Assembly: GCA_045638085.1 (NCBI GenBank)
Contig: JAZUAQ010000187.1
Location: forward strand, 1 to 25,699
Direction of reading: 5' to 3'
DNA from: SIG459 sp045638085
Lineage (GTDB): Bacteria; Bacillota; Clostridia; Oscillospirales; Oscillospiraceae
DNA length: 25,699 bases
Notes under the pieces: model-generated
What the model was told of the DNA's origin: nothing
What the model saw: the letters and a program-made list of their open reading frames with translations, nothing else
The model's database searches: none
In this document: in pieces, positions 13,552 through 20,812 of the stretch
How the letters are laid out: each line of letters starts with the position of its first letter
How positions within the stretch are numbered: the stretch's first letter is position 1
Made by a program: the position numbers and the translations under genes

Positions 13552-16551
13552 TTATTCGGTGCGCAGAGCTTCAACAGGATCCTTCTTCGCAGCAACGCGG
13601 GAGGGAATGAGACCTGCGATAAGGGTTAGCAGTGCGCTTATGACGATGAGGATAATGCCGCCTTCTGCGGGAAGCGCAGCGCGGAGACCCTCAAGACCGG
13701 TGTAGTGGAGCAATATTGCATTGATGGGGAATATAAGGATAATGGTGACAACAATGCCCACAAGACCTGCGCTTAGGCCGACAATCATAGTCTCTGCGTT
13801 GAATACGCGGCTGACATCTCGCTTGCTTGCACCGACTGCGCGGAGGATGCCGATTTCCTTGGTGCGCTCCTGAACGGAGATAAGGGTGATAACGCCTATC
13901 ATAATGGAGGAGACGATGAGGGAGATAGATACGAAGGCGATAAGCAGATAGCTGATGCCGCTGATGATGCCGGTGATGGAACTCATAAGCAGAGCAACAT
14001 AGTCGGTGTAAGTGATAACATCCTCTTCGCTGACGCTCTCGTTATAAGCGGTGATGTAATCGGCAATAACATCCTTGTCTGCGAAGGTGGAGGCATAGAG
14101 ACTGATGGTGTCAGGGCTGTTCAGGTCGATGTAACCCAGGGTGCTGAGATTATCCTCGTAGCTGGACTCGCTGTGGGTGGGAGGATAGTAGTTATCATAG
14201 AGATATACATACTGAGCCTCGGTGAAGGGAGCGAGACCGGCGTAAGCCATAACCATCTCGTCGCCTGCGAGAATGGTGTCCATAGCGTTTGCAAGCTGCT
14301 GAGCGGGAAGGGCGGCCATCTGCTGAATAACAGCATCTGCATACTGCTGACGGACGGTCTCCTCAACGGTGGTGCGAACCTGAGCGAAGAGCTCTTCGTC
14401 GCTCATTTCGGAGATATAGCCGATGATGGTGTCTGCGTCAACGCCAAGCTCTGCGGCATACTGTTGAACAATCATTTCCTCGATGCTCTCGCGGGTCATG
14501 CCTGCGGTCTGCTGTTCAACGATTCCTGCAACGTAGGCATCGTCTGCCTGACTCATAACGTCAACATAGGCCTTGGACTTTTCTTCAACGTTGAAAGTGG
14601 CCAGATGCTCTTTGATGGCATCGGTCTTTTCCTCAGCGGAGGGCTCAACTTCCTCGCCGGTGGCGAAGGGGAGACCGATGATAACATCGGTTTCGGGATC
14701 TTCAAGCTGTGCGGAGACTATTTCAAGAGCTTCGGTCTCCTTAATTGCGTGGATGGTGAGTGCGTGGGTGTAACCGATTGCACCGGTAATCATGGTGGAG
14801 GTCGCATCGTCGTTGGGACGGGCAACGCCTACGATTTTGATGGGAACGCCGACTTCGGTGCTGTTATAGATAAGCTCCATGCCGGAATCGGTGGCGGACA
14901 TATCCACATAAGTGCCGGAGGTGTTGTCATAGCGATAGGTTTCTGCAGGGAGAATGAGCTTGTAGCTCAGGTCGCAGAGTTCTTCGTAGGTCCAGCTTCT
15001 GCCAACGGGGCTGAATTCGCCGTCGCCGTCGCGAAGGGCGGTCATAACCTCGTCAAGCTCTCTGGAGGGGACAAGACCGAGGGAGACCATCATAAGGTCG
15101 CTGAGCTCGTTGTTCTTGTCGATGAAAATAACTGCCTCATCGTAATTCTGAGGCCAGTTGCCGTAGACAATGTCATACTGATCCTTGAGTGTGTCTGCAA
15201 CAAACTCGCCGTTATTGCCGGGGAGAAGCTCTTCCCATACGTTCAGGGTTGCGGTCATGGGCATCATGCTTGCCATATCGCCCATGCTTCCTCCGTAGAG
15301 GGATTCCATGGCGTCGGCAACAAGGTCAGTAAGGTCACTCTTTACGATAACGCCTTCCTCGTCCTTGGTGTATACATTGAAGGGCAGGTTGTAGCCGTAG
15401 CGGATGGTGGCAAGATCGGAAATTCCGCCGCCTCCATTGTCAAGAAACTCTTTGAAGGCAACAAGGTTGTTGGTGGAAGTTTCCATGTGGAGCATTGAAT
15501 CCATCAGGTTGAACATAACAGCGGAGGAATAAACCTTGTCGGCTTCGCGTTCTGCGGTTTCCCCGCTCTCTTCAAAGTTGGCACTCATCATGGAGAGCAT
15601 CATTGCACCCATATCAACGGTTTCGGCTTCAATGGTGATGGGATAGCTGGAGAGAGTGTCCTGCTGCACCTGATTTATATATGTATTGATGCCGTTGCTG
15701 AGGGAGAGGATAAGGGCGATTCCGATAATGCCTATGCTGCCTGCGAAGGCGGTGAGGATGGTGCGTCCCTTCTTGGTCATAAGGTTGTTGAGGGAGAGGG
15801 AGAAGGCGGTGAAGAAGCTCATGGAGGGCTTTTTCTTGCGCACATCCAGCTCTGCGGGCTTTTCGTCCTCTCCGTCAAAGGGCATGGTGTCGTCGGTTAT
15901 TTCGCCGTCCTTGAGGCGGACAATGCGGGTGGCATAGGTGTCGGCAAGCTCGGGGTTATGGGTGACCATGATGACCAGCTTCTCCTTTGCGATTTCCGCA
16001 AGGATATCCATAACCTGAACGCTGGTTTCGCTGTCAAGAGCGCCGGTGGGTTCGTCGGCAAGAAGGATGTCGGGATCGTTTACCAATGCGCGGGCAATGG
16101 CAACTCGCTGCATCTGGCCGCCGGAAAGCTGGTTGGGGCGCTTCTTCATCTGGTCGGCAAGACCGACTCTGGTGAGAGCCTCTGCTGCGCGCCGGCGGCG
16201 CTCGCTCTTGCTTACGCCTGAGAGGGTGAGCGCAAGTTCAACATTGGCGAGAACGCTCTGATGGGGGATAAGGTTGTAGCTCTGAAAAACGAAGCCGATG
16301 GAATGGTTGCGGTAGCTGTCCCAATCGCTGTCCTTGAAGTCCTTGGTGGAACGGCCGTTGATGACAAGGTCGCCGCTGGTGTACTGGTCAAGACCGCCGA
16401 TGATGTTCAGCATAGTGGTCTTGCCGCAGCCTGAATGGCCGAGGATCGCAACAAATTCGCTCTCGCGGAACTGAAGGTCAATGCCCTTCAGCGCCTGGAC
16501 GGTACTGTTGCCGGCCTTATAATCCTTTTTGATATTTTTAAGTTTAAGCAT
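13552..16551 (-). CDS. Fused ABC transporter ATPase-FtsX/MacB-type permease
   Basis: This is a 999-aa single-chain exporter or mechanotransmission ABC protein. Residues 1-225 form the ATPase: Walker A GHSGCGKTT (about 38-46), signature LSGGQMQRVAIARAL, Walker B ILLADEPTGALDS, switch His in VMVTHNPELA. A first membrane helix (ILTAFAGSIGIIGIALILSL, about 265-285) is followed by an extracellular domain of nearly 550 residues, rich in Asp/Glu. Three C-terminal helices follow, including the FtsX-type core ISLIVSSIMIGVITLISVQERTKEIGILRAVGAS. Fused ATPase-permeases of this layout occur in Firmicutes and are linked with peptide or antibiotic efflux or signalling. The start is the ATG at 16551 behind AGGGAG. 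It is a single-gene unit. Confidence 0.92.
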   Translation of the reverse strand: MLKLKNIKKDYKAGNSTVQALKGIDLQFRESEFVAILGHSGCGKTTMLNIIGGLDQYTSGDLVINGRSTKDFKDSDWDSYRNHSIGFVFQSYNLIPHQSVLANVELALTLSGVSKSERRRRAAEALTRVGLADQMKKRPNQLSGGQMQRVAIARALVNDPDILLADEPTGALDSETSVQVMDILAEIAKEKLVIMVTHNPELADTYATRIVRLKDGEITDDTMPFDGEDEKPAELDVRKKKPSMSFFTAFSLSLNNLMTKKGRTILTAFAGSIGIIGIALILSLSNGINTYINQVQQDTLSSYPITIEAETVDMGAMMLSMMSANFEESGETAEREADKVYSSAVMFNLMDSMLHMETSTNNLVAFKEFLDNGGGGISDLATIRYGYNLPFNVYTKDEEGVIVKSDLTDLVADAMESLYGGSMGDMASMMPMTATLNVWEELLPGNNGEFVADTLKDQYDIVYGNWPQNYDEAVIFIDKNNELSDLMMVSLGLVPSRELDEVMTALRDGDGEFSPVGRSWTYEELCDLSYKLILPAETYRYDNTSGTYVDMSATDSGMELIYNSTEVGVPIKIVGVARPNDDATSTMITGAIGYTHALTIHAIKETEALEIVSAQLEDPETDVIIGLPFATGEEVEPSAEEKTDAIKEHLATFNVEEKSKAYVDVMSQADDAYVAGIVEQQTAGMTRESIEEMIVQQYAAELGVDADTIIGYISEMSDEELFAQVRTTVEETVRQQYADAVIQQMAALPAQQLANAMDTILAGDEMVMAYAGLAPFTEAQYVYLYDNYYPPTHSESSYEDNLSTLGYIDLNSPDTISLYASTFADKDVIADYITAYNESVSEEDVITYTDYVALLMSSITGIISGISYLLIAFVSISLIVSSIMIGVITLISVQERTKEIGILRAVGASKRDVSRVFNAETMIVGLSAGLVGIVVTIILIFPINAILLHYTGLEGLRAALPAEGGIILIVISALLTLIAGLIPSRVAAKKDPVEALRTE

Positions 16552-16716
16552 ATAGATTCTCCCTGATATTTTATACACAATAAGTATAATACAAAAAATG
16601 TGCGAATAAAATAATAAAGGGAAAGTTTTACGGAAAGTTCACAGAGCACCGAAAAGGCCATGAAACACGAGCCAAAATGTTTCAAAAAAGATTTCAAAAA
16701 ATTTTGAAAAAAAGTA

Positions 16717-16745
16717 TTGACAAATGTCGTCTTATTTGTTATCTT
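16717..16745 (+). promoter_or_regulatory. Promoter of the tRNA-Asp/tRNA-Thr unit
   Basis: TTGACA (16717-16722), 17 bp and TATCTT (16740-16745) end 13 bp before tRNA-Asp. The -35 is perfect and the spacing ideal. Confidence 0.88.
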
Positions 16746-16758
16746 AATAAAGCGCTTT

Positions 16759-16835
16759 GGCCCAGTAGTTCAGTCGGTTAGAACGCCAGCCTGTCACGCT
16801 GGAGGTCGACGGTTCGAGCCCGTTCTGGGTCGCCA
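16759..16835 (+). tRNA. tRNA-Asp(GTC)
   Basis: The acceptor stem GGCCCAG pairs with CTGGGTC. The anticodon stem CCAGC/GCTGG encloses CTGTCAC with anticodon GTC. The T-arm ACGGTTCGAGCCCGT is intact and 3' CCA is encoded. Confidence 0.96.
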
Positions 16836-16841
16836 TACAAA

Positions 16842-16864
16842 ATGCCCCTTCAAGTAAGGGGCAT
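16842..16864 (+). other. Spacer hairpin between tRNA-Asp and tRNA-Thr
   Basis: A perfect 9-bp stem (ATGCCCCTT/AAGGGGCAT) with a 5-nt loop is followed by ATAATTT, which has too few T residues for a standard terminator. It resembles the spacer hairpin in the other tRNA cluster and may mark a processing site. Confidence 0.5.
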
Positions 16865-16871
16865 ATAATTT

Positions 16872-16947
<76 letters not shown>

Positions 16948-16953
16948 GAAACT

Positions 16954-16986
16954 CCGTATTCCTATGGAATGCGGTTTTTTTGTTTT
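16954..16986 (+). terminator. Terminator after tRNA-Thr
   Basis: A 9-bp stem (CCGTATTCC/GGAATGCGG, one G-T pair) with a TAT loop is followed by TTTTTTTGTTTTTT. Confidence 0.9.
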
Positions 16987-17004
16987 TTGTAGAAAAAAGA
17001 AATC

Positions 17005-17034
17005 ACGCCCCGAGGCCATACGGCTTCGGGGCGT
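17005..17034 (-). terminator. Terminator of the Cys-repeat lipoprotein gene
   Basis: A 13-bp GC-rich stem (ACGCCCCGAGGCC with its complement, one G-T pair) is followed on the minus strand by GATTTCTTTTTT. Confidence 0.82.
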
Positions 17035-17039
17035 ATATA

Positions 17040-18785
17040 TTATCCTTTCCGGAATCCGGCAACTATTTCGTAGTTTTCTTTTTCGGGATGGGGCATATGT
17101 ATAAAGAATTCCGGAACATCGTCTATAAATTCAATGTGAATCCGCTCCGGCTCTGCTTGACCGTCGAATGTAAGCAGATAATCCATTTCCCAATATTGCC
17201 CGATAGATGTGTTCGTAAATTCGAGCTCTTCGAATTCCCAGGAACCGGTCATTTCATTCTCCAACAATGCTGTAAAAGTTCCATCTTCGTGGAACGTGAA
17301 GGGATGGTTTTCTACCTGAGTGTCTTCCCAGCGTGTACCGTCAAGCTTATTATCCACATAGTAAGAGGAAGGTATCCATTCGCCGATGGGGTATGTGTCG
17401 CGCTGAACCATCAAGGTGAACTCTTCTTCTGAATACTGAACAAAATCAATCTGCCTTCCATCCATCAGCTCAAAATTATGGATGATAAATTGCTTTCTAT
17501 CCATCCGAGCGTCCACTTCGCAGTAAATTTCGTCGAGACCATCCACGAACATATAATACATATAAGTGGGGCTGTCATTTCCGTTGGTCCAGATTTTATC
17601 GCCTGCATCCGAAATATCCCGCACTCCCCATGTGCCGCTCAGCTCCTTGCCAAGATTAGCGGTAAAGGTGCCATCGTCATTGAAGGTGACAGAGTACTCG
17701 GAGGTAGTTCGTTCTGTTTCGCCCTGATATCGGACTTCTGTAGAGGTCCATGTGCCGAGATGGATGGTGTTTGCAATTTTAACCTGCTCCAGTGCTTTCT
17801 CATATATGGGTGTAAAACTCTGGAGGGAGCGACCGATTGTGAAATCCAGACTGTATCCGAGGGAGGTGGACAGCGTGCCCTTGAGCAGTTGCGGTTCGCC
17901 GCCGGCATTGTTTTCAATCATAATAATATACTCGGAGGGGCTGTGCAAGTCGACAGTATAGACGGGCACCACATGCCATATGCCATCCACAGTGCCGTTC
18001 AGATTGCCGATTACAGTCCGGTCATCACGGAATGTGAGCCAATTGCCCAGATTGCCCAATATGTTGGCCCATTGGTCGTATGCAATACCCCAATCACCGC
18101 CAAGATCATATCTAAGATTGTCGTATTGACTGAACATGAGCAATTGACCGGAAATAAGGATGAGCTCCTTTTCCGGCGTGTTCAGATCTCCTGACCGATT
18201 GAGACGCAGGCACATGGGATAGGTGGTCGCTTCGCTTGTCAGGGTGAAGTAATAGTTGTCGTATCCGTCTTCAAGCTTATAGGAGTCGAAGCTCCATGTA
18301 AGCTGCTGAGCACCCTTTTGTGGCATGCTGAAAGTGGCGCTTTTGTTTTCGCCGAAATGGAATTCAATTCCGGATAATGTCAGCCGGCTCGCCTGAATAA
18401 AACCGGTGTCATCATACATGCCGAAAAAGTCCCAGTAACCGGGCAACAGTGTTTCAAGATAAAGCTCCCGATCAATATCTGCGCTTTCTTCAAAGGCACA
18501 GATACTGCAGGTGTGGGACATCTGATCCTCGCCAAAATTCCATTCGCCGTAATTGTGTCCCAGCGCCTCGCCCTGTGTGGCGTCGCAGCGGGAGCAGATT
18601 TGCGCCTCGGTGCAGCTGGCATCCTGCCAGTTATGCCCCAGTGCTGGCGCACCGGCCTCCTGACATTTTGTGCAGATCTGCGCATTTACGCAGTCCGCCT
18701 CGGTCCATTCGTGGCTGCAGGCGCAGCCGCTCAGCGCCAATGCCAGAAGAAAAACAAAAATAAGCGTCAAATGCCTATGTTTCAT
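17040..18785 (-). CDS. Surface lipoprotein with CxxC repeats and lipocalin-like repeats
   Basis: This 581-aa protein has a lipoprotein signal ending in LSGCACS. Residues about 24-100 contain three successive units of the form H-x-W...C...Q-I-C-x-x-C...LGH (for example GHNWQDASCTEAQICSRC), short Cys/His knuckles found in secreted clostridial proteins. The remainder is beta-rich. At least two similar blocks resemble lipocalin-like domains: LGTWTSTE...SVTFNDDGTFTANLGKELSGTW and IGEWIPSS...FTFHEDGTFTALLENEMTGSW. The start is the ATG at 18785 behind GGAG. It lies alone between tRNA-Thr and a degenerate tRNA-Thr copy, which suggests that it arrived as cargo. A function cannot be assigned. Confidence 0.82.
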   Translation of the reverse strand: MKHRHLTLIFVFLLALALSGCACSHEWTEADCVNAQICTKCQEAGAPALGHNWQDASCTEAQICSRCDATQGEALGHNYGEWNFGEDQMSHTCSICAFEESADIDRELYLETLLPGYWDFFGMYDDTGFIQASRLTLSGIEFHFGENKSATFSMPQKGAQQLTWSFDSYKLEDGYDNYYFTLTSEATTYPMCLRLNRSGDLNTPEKELILISGQLLMFSQYDNLRYDLGGDWGIAYDQWANILGNLGNWLTFRDDRTVIGNLNGTVDGIWHVVPVYTVDLHSPSEYIIMIENNAGGEPQLLKGTLSTSLGYSLDFTIGRSLQSFTPIYEKALEQVKIANTIHLGTWTSTEVRYQGETERTTSEYSVTFNDDGTFTANLGKELSGTWGVRDISDAGDKIWTNGNDSPTYMYYMFVDGLDEIYCEVDARMDRKQFIIHNFELMDGRQIDFVQYSEEEFTLMVQRDTYPIGEWIPSSYYVDNKLDGTRWEDTQVENHPFTFHEDGTFTALLENEMTGSWEFEELEFTNTSIGQYWEMDYLLTFDGQAEPERIHIEFIDDVPEFFIHMPHPEKENYEIVAGFRKG

Positions 18786-18798
18786 TAGCTATCTCCGT

Positions 18799-18818
18799 TT
18801 CAGAAATATATTTCTGAA
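18799..18818. promoter_or_regulatory. Perfect 20-bp palindrome, candidate operator
   Basis: TTCAGAAATATATTTCTGAA is identical to its own reverse complement. It overlaps the expected transcription start of the lipoprotein gene, between its -10 box and ribosome binding site, which is a typical repressor position. No T-tract follows. Confidence 0.55.
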
Positions 18819-18821
18819 TTC

Positions 18822-18850
18822 AACATAACACAGCAGCAGGGCAAAAGCAA
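18822..18850 (-). promoter_or_regulatory. Promoter of the Cys-repeat lipoprotein gene
   Basis: On the minus strand, TTGCTT (18845-18850), 17 bp and TATGTT (18822-18827) sit just upstream of the palindrome. Confidence 0.55.
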
Positions 18851-18896
18851 GGAGCTATGAAAGCGGATGCAAAAGCAGAAAATTGTGTGAGGAAAT

Positions 18897-19016
18897 GTTG
18901 GTATATCTCAGCCGGCCGACCTCATCCTTACCAAGGATGAGATCGGGAGTTCAAACTCACCTAGAAACGCCCAATAATCCATATCCCGTCGGAATGCGGA
19001 TTTTTTTGTTTTTGGC
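18897..19016 (+). pseudogene. Degenerate tRNA-Thr copy with its terminator
   Basis: The segment 18897-18972 aligns without gaps to the whole 76 bp of tRNA-Thr at 16872-16947 (about two thirds identity). It includes CTCAG in the D-arm, the intact anticodon stem CATCC/GGATG and the T-loop-like TTCAAAC. The D-stem and acceptor pairing are broken and CCA is lost. The terminator following tRNA-Thr is also recognisable here as GTCGGAATGCGGATTTTTTTG. The anticodon loop reads TTACCAA, the reverse complement of TTGGTAA. The stretch 18786-19180 holds no other gene that I can support. Confidence 0.75.
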
Positions 19017-19186
19017 AAAGCAATTCTTCTGCCGAAACACAAGGTTTTTCATGGACAATTAAGAGTTGCGGATATGGATGTTTAGTAAATTGCGAAAAAA
19101 CGAGTAAACGTGAGAAAATTGTAGATAAAGCTTGGGTTTGCGCATTTGTTTCAAAATTTTGGCGTTAACTTTGTAAACTCCTACAG

Positions 19187-19214
19187 TTGCGTTTTGTGTG
19201 CGTTTGGATATAAT
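19187..19214 (+). promoter_or_regulatory. Promoter of the candidate non-coding RNA
   Basis: TTGCGT (19187-19192), 16 bp and a perfect TATAAT (19209-19214) predict transcription from about 19221. Confidence 0.75.
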
Positions 19215-19220
19215 ATAAGT

Positions 19221-19390
19221 GTGTAACAGGCAACGGCGTGTGTCTGTTGAGCTGCGAAGCAAAAGGGCGTTCCGACATGCGTTGTTTTGCAGAGCTCTAA
19301 GGAGGGGTTGTGTAACTACCTCAAGTCGGATAGGCGTAAAAGCCGAAAGAAAATGCACGTTAAAAGGCTCTGCTTAGGCGGAGCCTTTTT
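19221..19390 (+). ncRNA. Candidate structured non-coding RNA (about 170 nt)
   Basis: It has its own promoter and terminator and no plausible ORF on the plus strand. Visible helices are AACAG/CTGTT (19225-19229/19244-19248); GAGCT plus GCAAAA closing 19249-19297; a bulged hairpin at 19302-19322; and GGC/GCC at 19333-19344. Two loop-to-tail pairings would form pseudoknots. CGTGTGT (19237-19243) pairs with ATGCACG (19353-19359), and TCCGAC (19271-19276) pairs with GTCGGA (19325-19330). The fold is too regular for chance intergenic DNA. It lacks the SRP, tmRNA and RNase P signature sequences. It could be a known class I cannot verify by eye, such as the clostridial raiA motif or a 6S-type RNA, or an RNA antitoxin for the next gene. 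Confidence 0.65.
19362..19390 (+). terminator. Terminator of the candidate non-coding RNA
   Basis: A stem of GGCTCTGC/GCGGAGCC extended by A-T pairs, with a TTAG loop, ends in TTTTT. It lies only 22 bp before the start codon of the PBECR4-like gene, so that gene depends on read-through unless a hidden promoter exists. Confidence 0.9.
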
Positions 19391-19411
19391 ACATAATAGA
19401 GAGATGACAGT

Positions 19412-20026
19412 ATGGATATAATTAATAGATGTGCGAATAATTTTTCTCAACTTTTACAAGTCGAGTACAAAATAATTATTGGCCGAAAAGGGAAAACCGA
19501 AGAACTTACCTTGAATTTTGAGAAAGCAGATTTTCACCATCTTGCAGGATTGCATAAATTGAGTGATCTTGCCATTCTTAAACAAGGCATGAGGGAACGC
19601 ATATTTGAGAGCATTTTACGCGGAAACATTACGCAGCAGGATATTGAGAAAAGTGCTTTCTATTCAGAAATAGTGAACAGGCTTGTTTGCGCAGAGCGTT
19701 TAGAGGAATTTCTTGATGGGGAAAATCTATACTTTAGATATGACCCGAATAAAAATAATTTTTCAGTAATTGCGGCGGAATTTGTCGTGCAAGGCGAAAT
19801 TAATTGTTCCAACGGATTTTTGTTTGTAGATAGGCGAAAAAATGGTTTGGGATGCTTTTGCAGATCTTTCTTTTCACGAGATGACGTGAAGTATACTCAA
19901 AAATTACCAAGATATACCTTGCTTCGTAAAGAGAAGTACAACACCAAAACTGGGAAAAGCATCGTGCAATATGATAGGCTTTTACCAAGCGTGAAAGATG
20001 AGACGTGTGCCATTCAAGTGCGATAG
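19412..20026 (+). CDS. PBECR4-like nuclease/toxin domain protein
   Basis: This 204-aa protein resembles PBECR4, a Barnase-EndoU-ColicinE5/D-RelE-like putative RNase family described from phages and mobile elements. Recognisable family phrases are LTLNFEKADFHHLAGLHKL (about residues 30-48), IFESILRGNITQQDIEKSAFY, INRL-like segment, LEEFLDGENLYFRY, FSVIAAEFVV, CRSFFSRD and the C-terminal KEKYNTKTGKSIVQYDRL. The ATG at 19412 has a modest GAGAGATGA site. The gene is AT-rich compared with the genes to either side, which suggests horizontal acquisition. It directly follows the candidate RNA and its terminator. The family call rests on motif memory; RNase activity is inferred from the family. Confidence 0.72.
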   Translation: MDIINRCANNFSQLLQVEYKIIIGRKGKTEELTLNFEKADFHHLAGLHKLSDLAILKQGMRERIFESILRGNITQQDIEKSAFYSEIVNRLVCAERLEEFLDGENLYFRYDPNKNNFSVIAAEFVVQGEINCSNGFLFVDRRKNGLGCFCRSFFSRDDVKYTQKLPRYTLLRKEKYNTKTGKSIVQYDRLLPSVKDETCAIQVR

Positions 20027-20090
20027 TTGCGGATGTGAGTGGCAAGATGTGTTGCATGGCAAAAGCAATACCAAAGAGCCTGAAGTTTAA
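19998..20090 (+). CDS. Tiny CxxCxC protein overlapping the PBECR4-like gene
   Basis: This 30-aa ORF starts at the ATG at 19998 and overlaps the end of the PBECR4-like gene by 29 bp in another frame. The peptide contains FKCDSCGCEWQD, the start of a zinc-ribbon or rubredoxin-like knuckle. Its TAA lies exactly at the base of a terminator, as expected for the last gene of a transcript. The ribosome binding site is weak, so translation would rely on coupling. It could also be the remnant tail of a longer zinc-ribbon protein. Confidence 0.4.
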   Translation: MRRVPFKCDSCGCEWQDVLHGKSNTKEPEV

Positions 20091-20122
20091 GAGCCAAGGT
20101 GTGATATTCTTGGCTCTTTTTT
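20089..20122 (+). terminator. Terminator after the PBECR4-like unit
   Basis: A 10-bp stem (AAGAGCCAAG/CTTGGCTCTT) with a 10-nt loop is followed by TTTT. The stretch 20123-20373 beyond it holds no gene that I can support, only a possible promoter. Confidence 0.88.
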
Positions 20123-20244
20123 GCATCAATTGTATCTTGCTTAGTATTGTTAGGCACATCCCACAAACTGCATTTATTGCGTACGAAGCAAGTGCTTTTT
20201 GCGTTTGATGCCTGGTTGGCAACCCATAAATATGAGTTGTTTCG

Positions 20245-20273
20245 TTGACAATCGACATATATGAAGGTAGTAT
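20245..20273 (+). promoter_or_regulatory. Possible promoter of the membrane protein/XRE pair
   Basis: A perfect TTGACA (20245-20250), 17 bp and a weaker TAGTAT (20268-20273) lie about 95 bp before the membrane-protein start. Confidence 0.45.
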
Positions 20274-20373
20274 ATAATTGCAATGTAAGCAACACAACTT
20301 TATCTTCGGCAACGAATTTTTCCTATCATAGGTTGCTGGATGGCCTGACACAATATGTGGGAGATGATATGGT

Positions 20374-20796
20374 ATGAAGAAGCCTCTTCTTAACCGCTAT
20401 GATTATTATCCTCAAGAATTTCAAAGCCTTACAGAAGAACAACTTCTTATGGTGGAGGATTATTTGCGGCAGCAAGATATACGGAGAGACAAAGAAATTG
20501 CTATGCTTAAGGCACAACACCGGAGAGAACGAAATGGACATTTTTTTGCAGTAGTTCCCACAACGCTTATTTTAGTTGCGTTTAGTCAGGAACTTATTAG
20601 CAATTTATGGTGGTCTTTGCTCGGTGTGGTGTGCGTTTGCGCTTTTGCTATTGTTGCGCACACCATTGCGCAATCCGCATATACCAACTTTATTGAGAAG
20701 CAGGATACAAAGAAGAGCGCTCTTATCCTAAAAACTATTGGCTGTATAATTGTCAGCTTATGTATTGCATTACTTGTTAATAACTATTTCTATTGA
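20374..20796 (+). CDS. Small membrane protein of unknown function
   Basis: This 140-aa protein is not recognised as any family. The N-terminal half is a charged cytosolic region (QSLTEEQLLMVEDYLRQQDIRRDKEIAMLKAQHRR) with helical, possibly coiled-coil character. Hydrophobic segments follow at about residues 57-70 (FFAVVPTTLILVAF), 77-97 (LWWSLLGVVCVCAFAIVAHTI) and 119-138 (LKTIGCIIVSLCIALLVNNYF). The ATG at 20374 follows GGGAGATGAT. It ends 16 bp before the XRE regulator start, so the two are probably co-transcribed. It is AT-rich, like the rest of the 19-21 kb region. Confidence 0.65.
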   Translation: MKKPLLNRYDYYPQEFQSLTEEQLLMVEDYLRQQDIRRDKEIAMLKAQHRRERNGHFFAVVPTTLILVAFSQELISNLWWSLLGVVCVCAFAIVAHTIAQSAYTNFIEKQDTKKSALILKTIGCIIVSLCIALLVNNYFY

Positions 20797-20812
20797 TACA
20801 GAGGCTCACACT

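Noticed and set aside
14173..15498. A 441-codon plus-strand ORF opposite the ABC-FtsX gene
   Set aside because: It is an antisense shadow; the minus-strand frame is continuous for 999 codons with ATPase and FtsX motifs.
19059..19358. A 99-codon minus-strand ORF opposite the candidate RNA
   Set aside because: There is no ribosome binding site or recognisable domain, and the plus strand shows promoter, paired helices and terminator.
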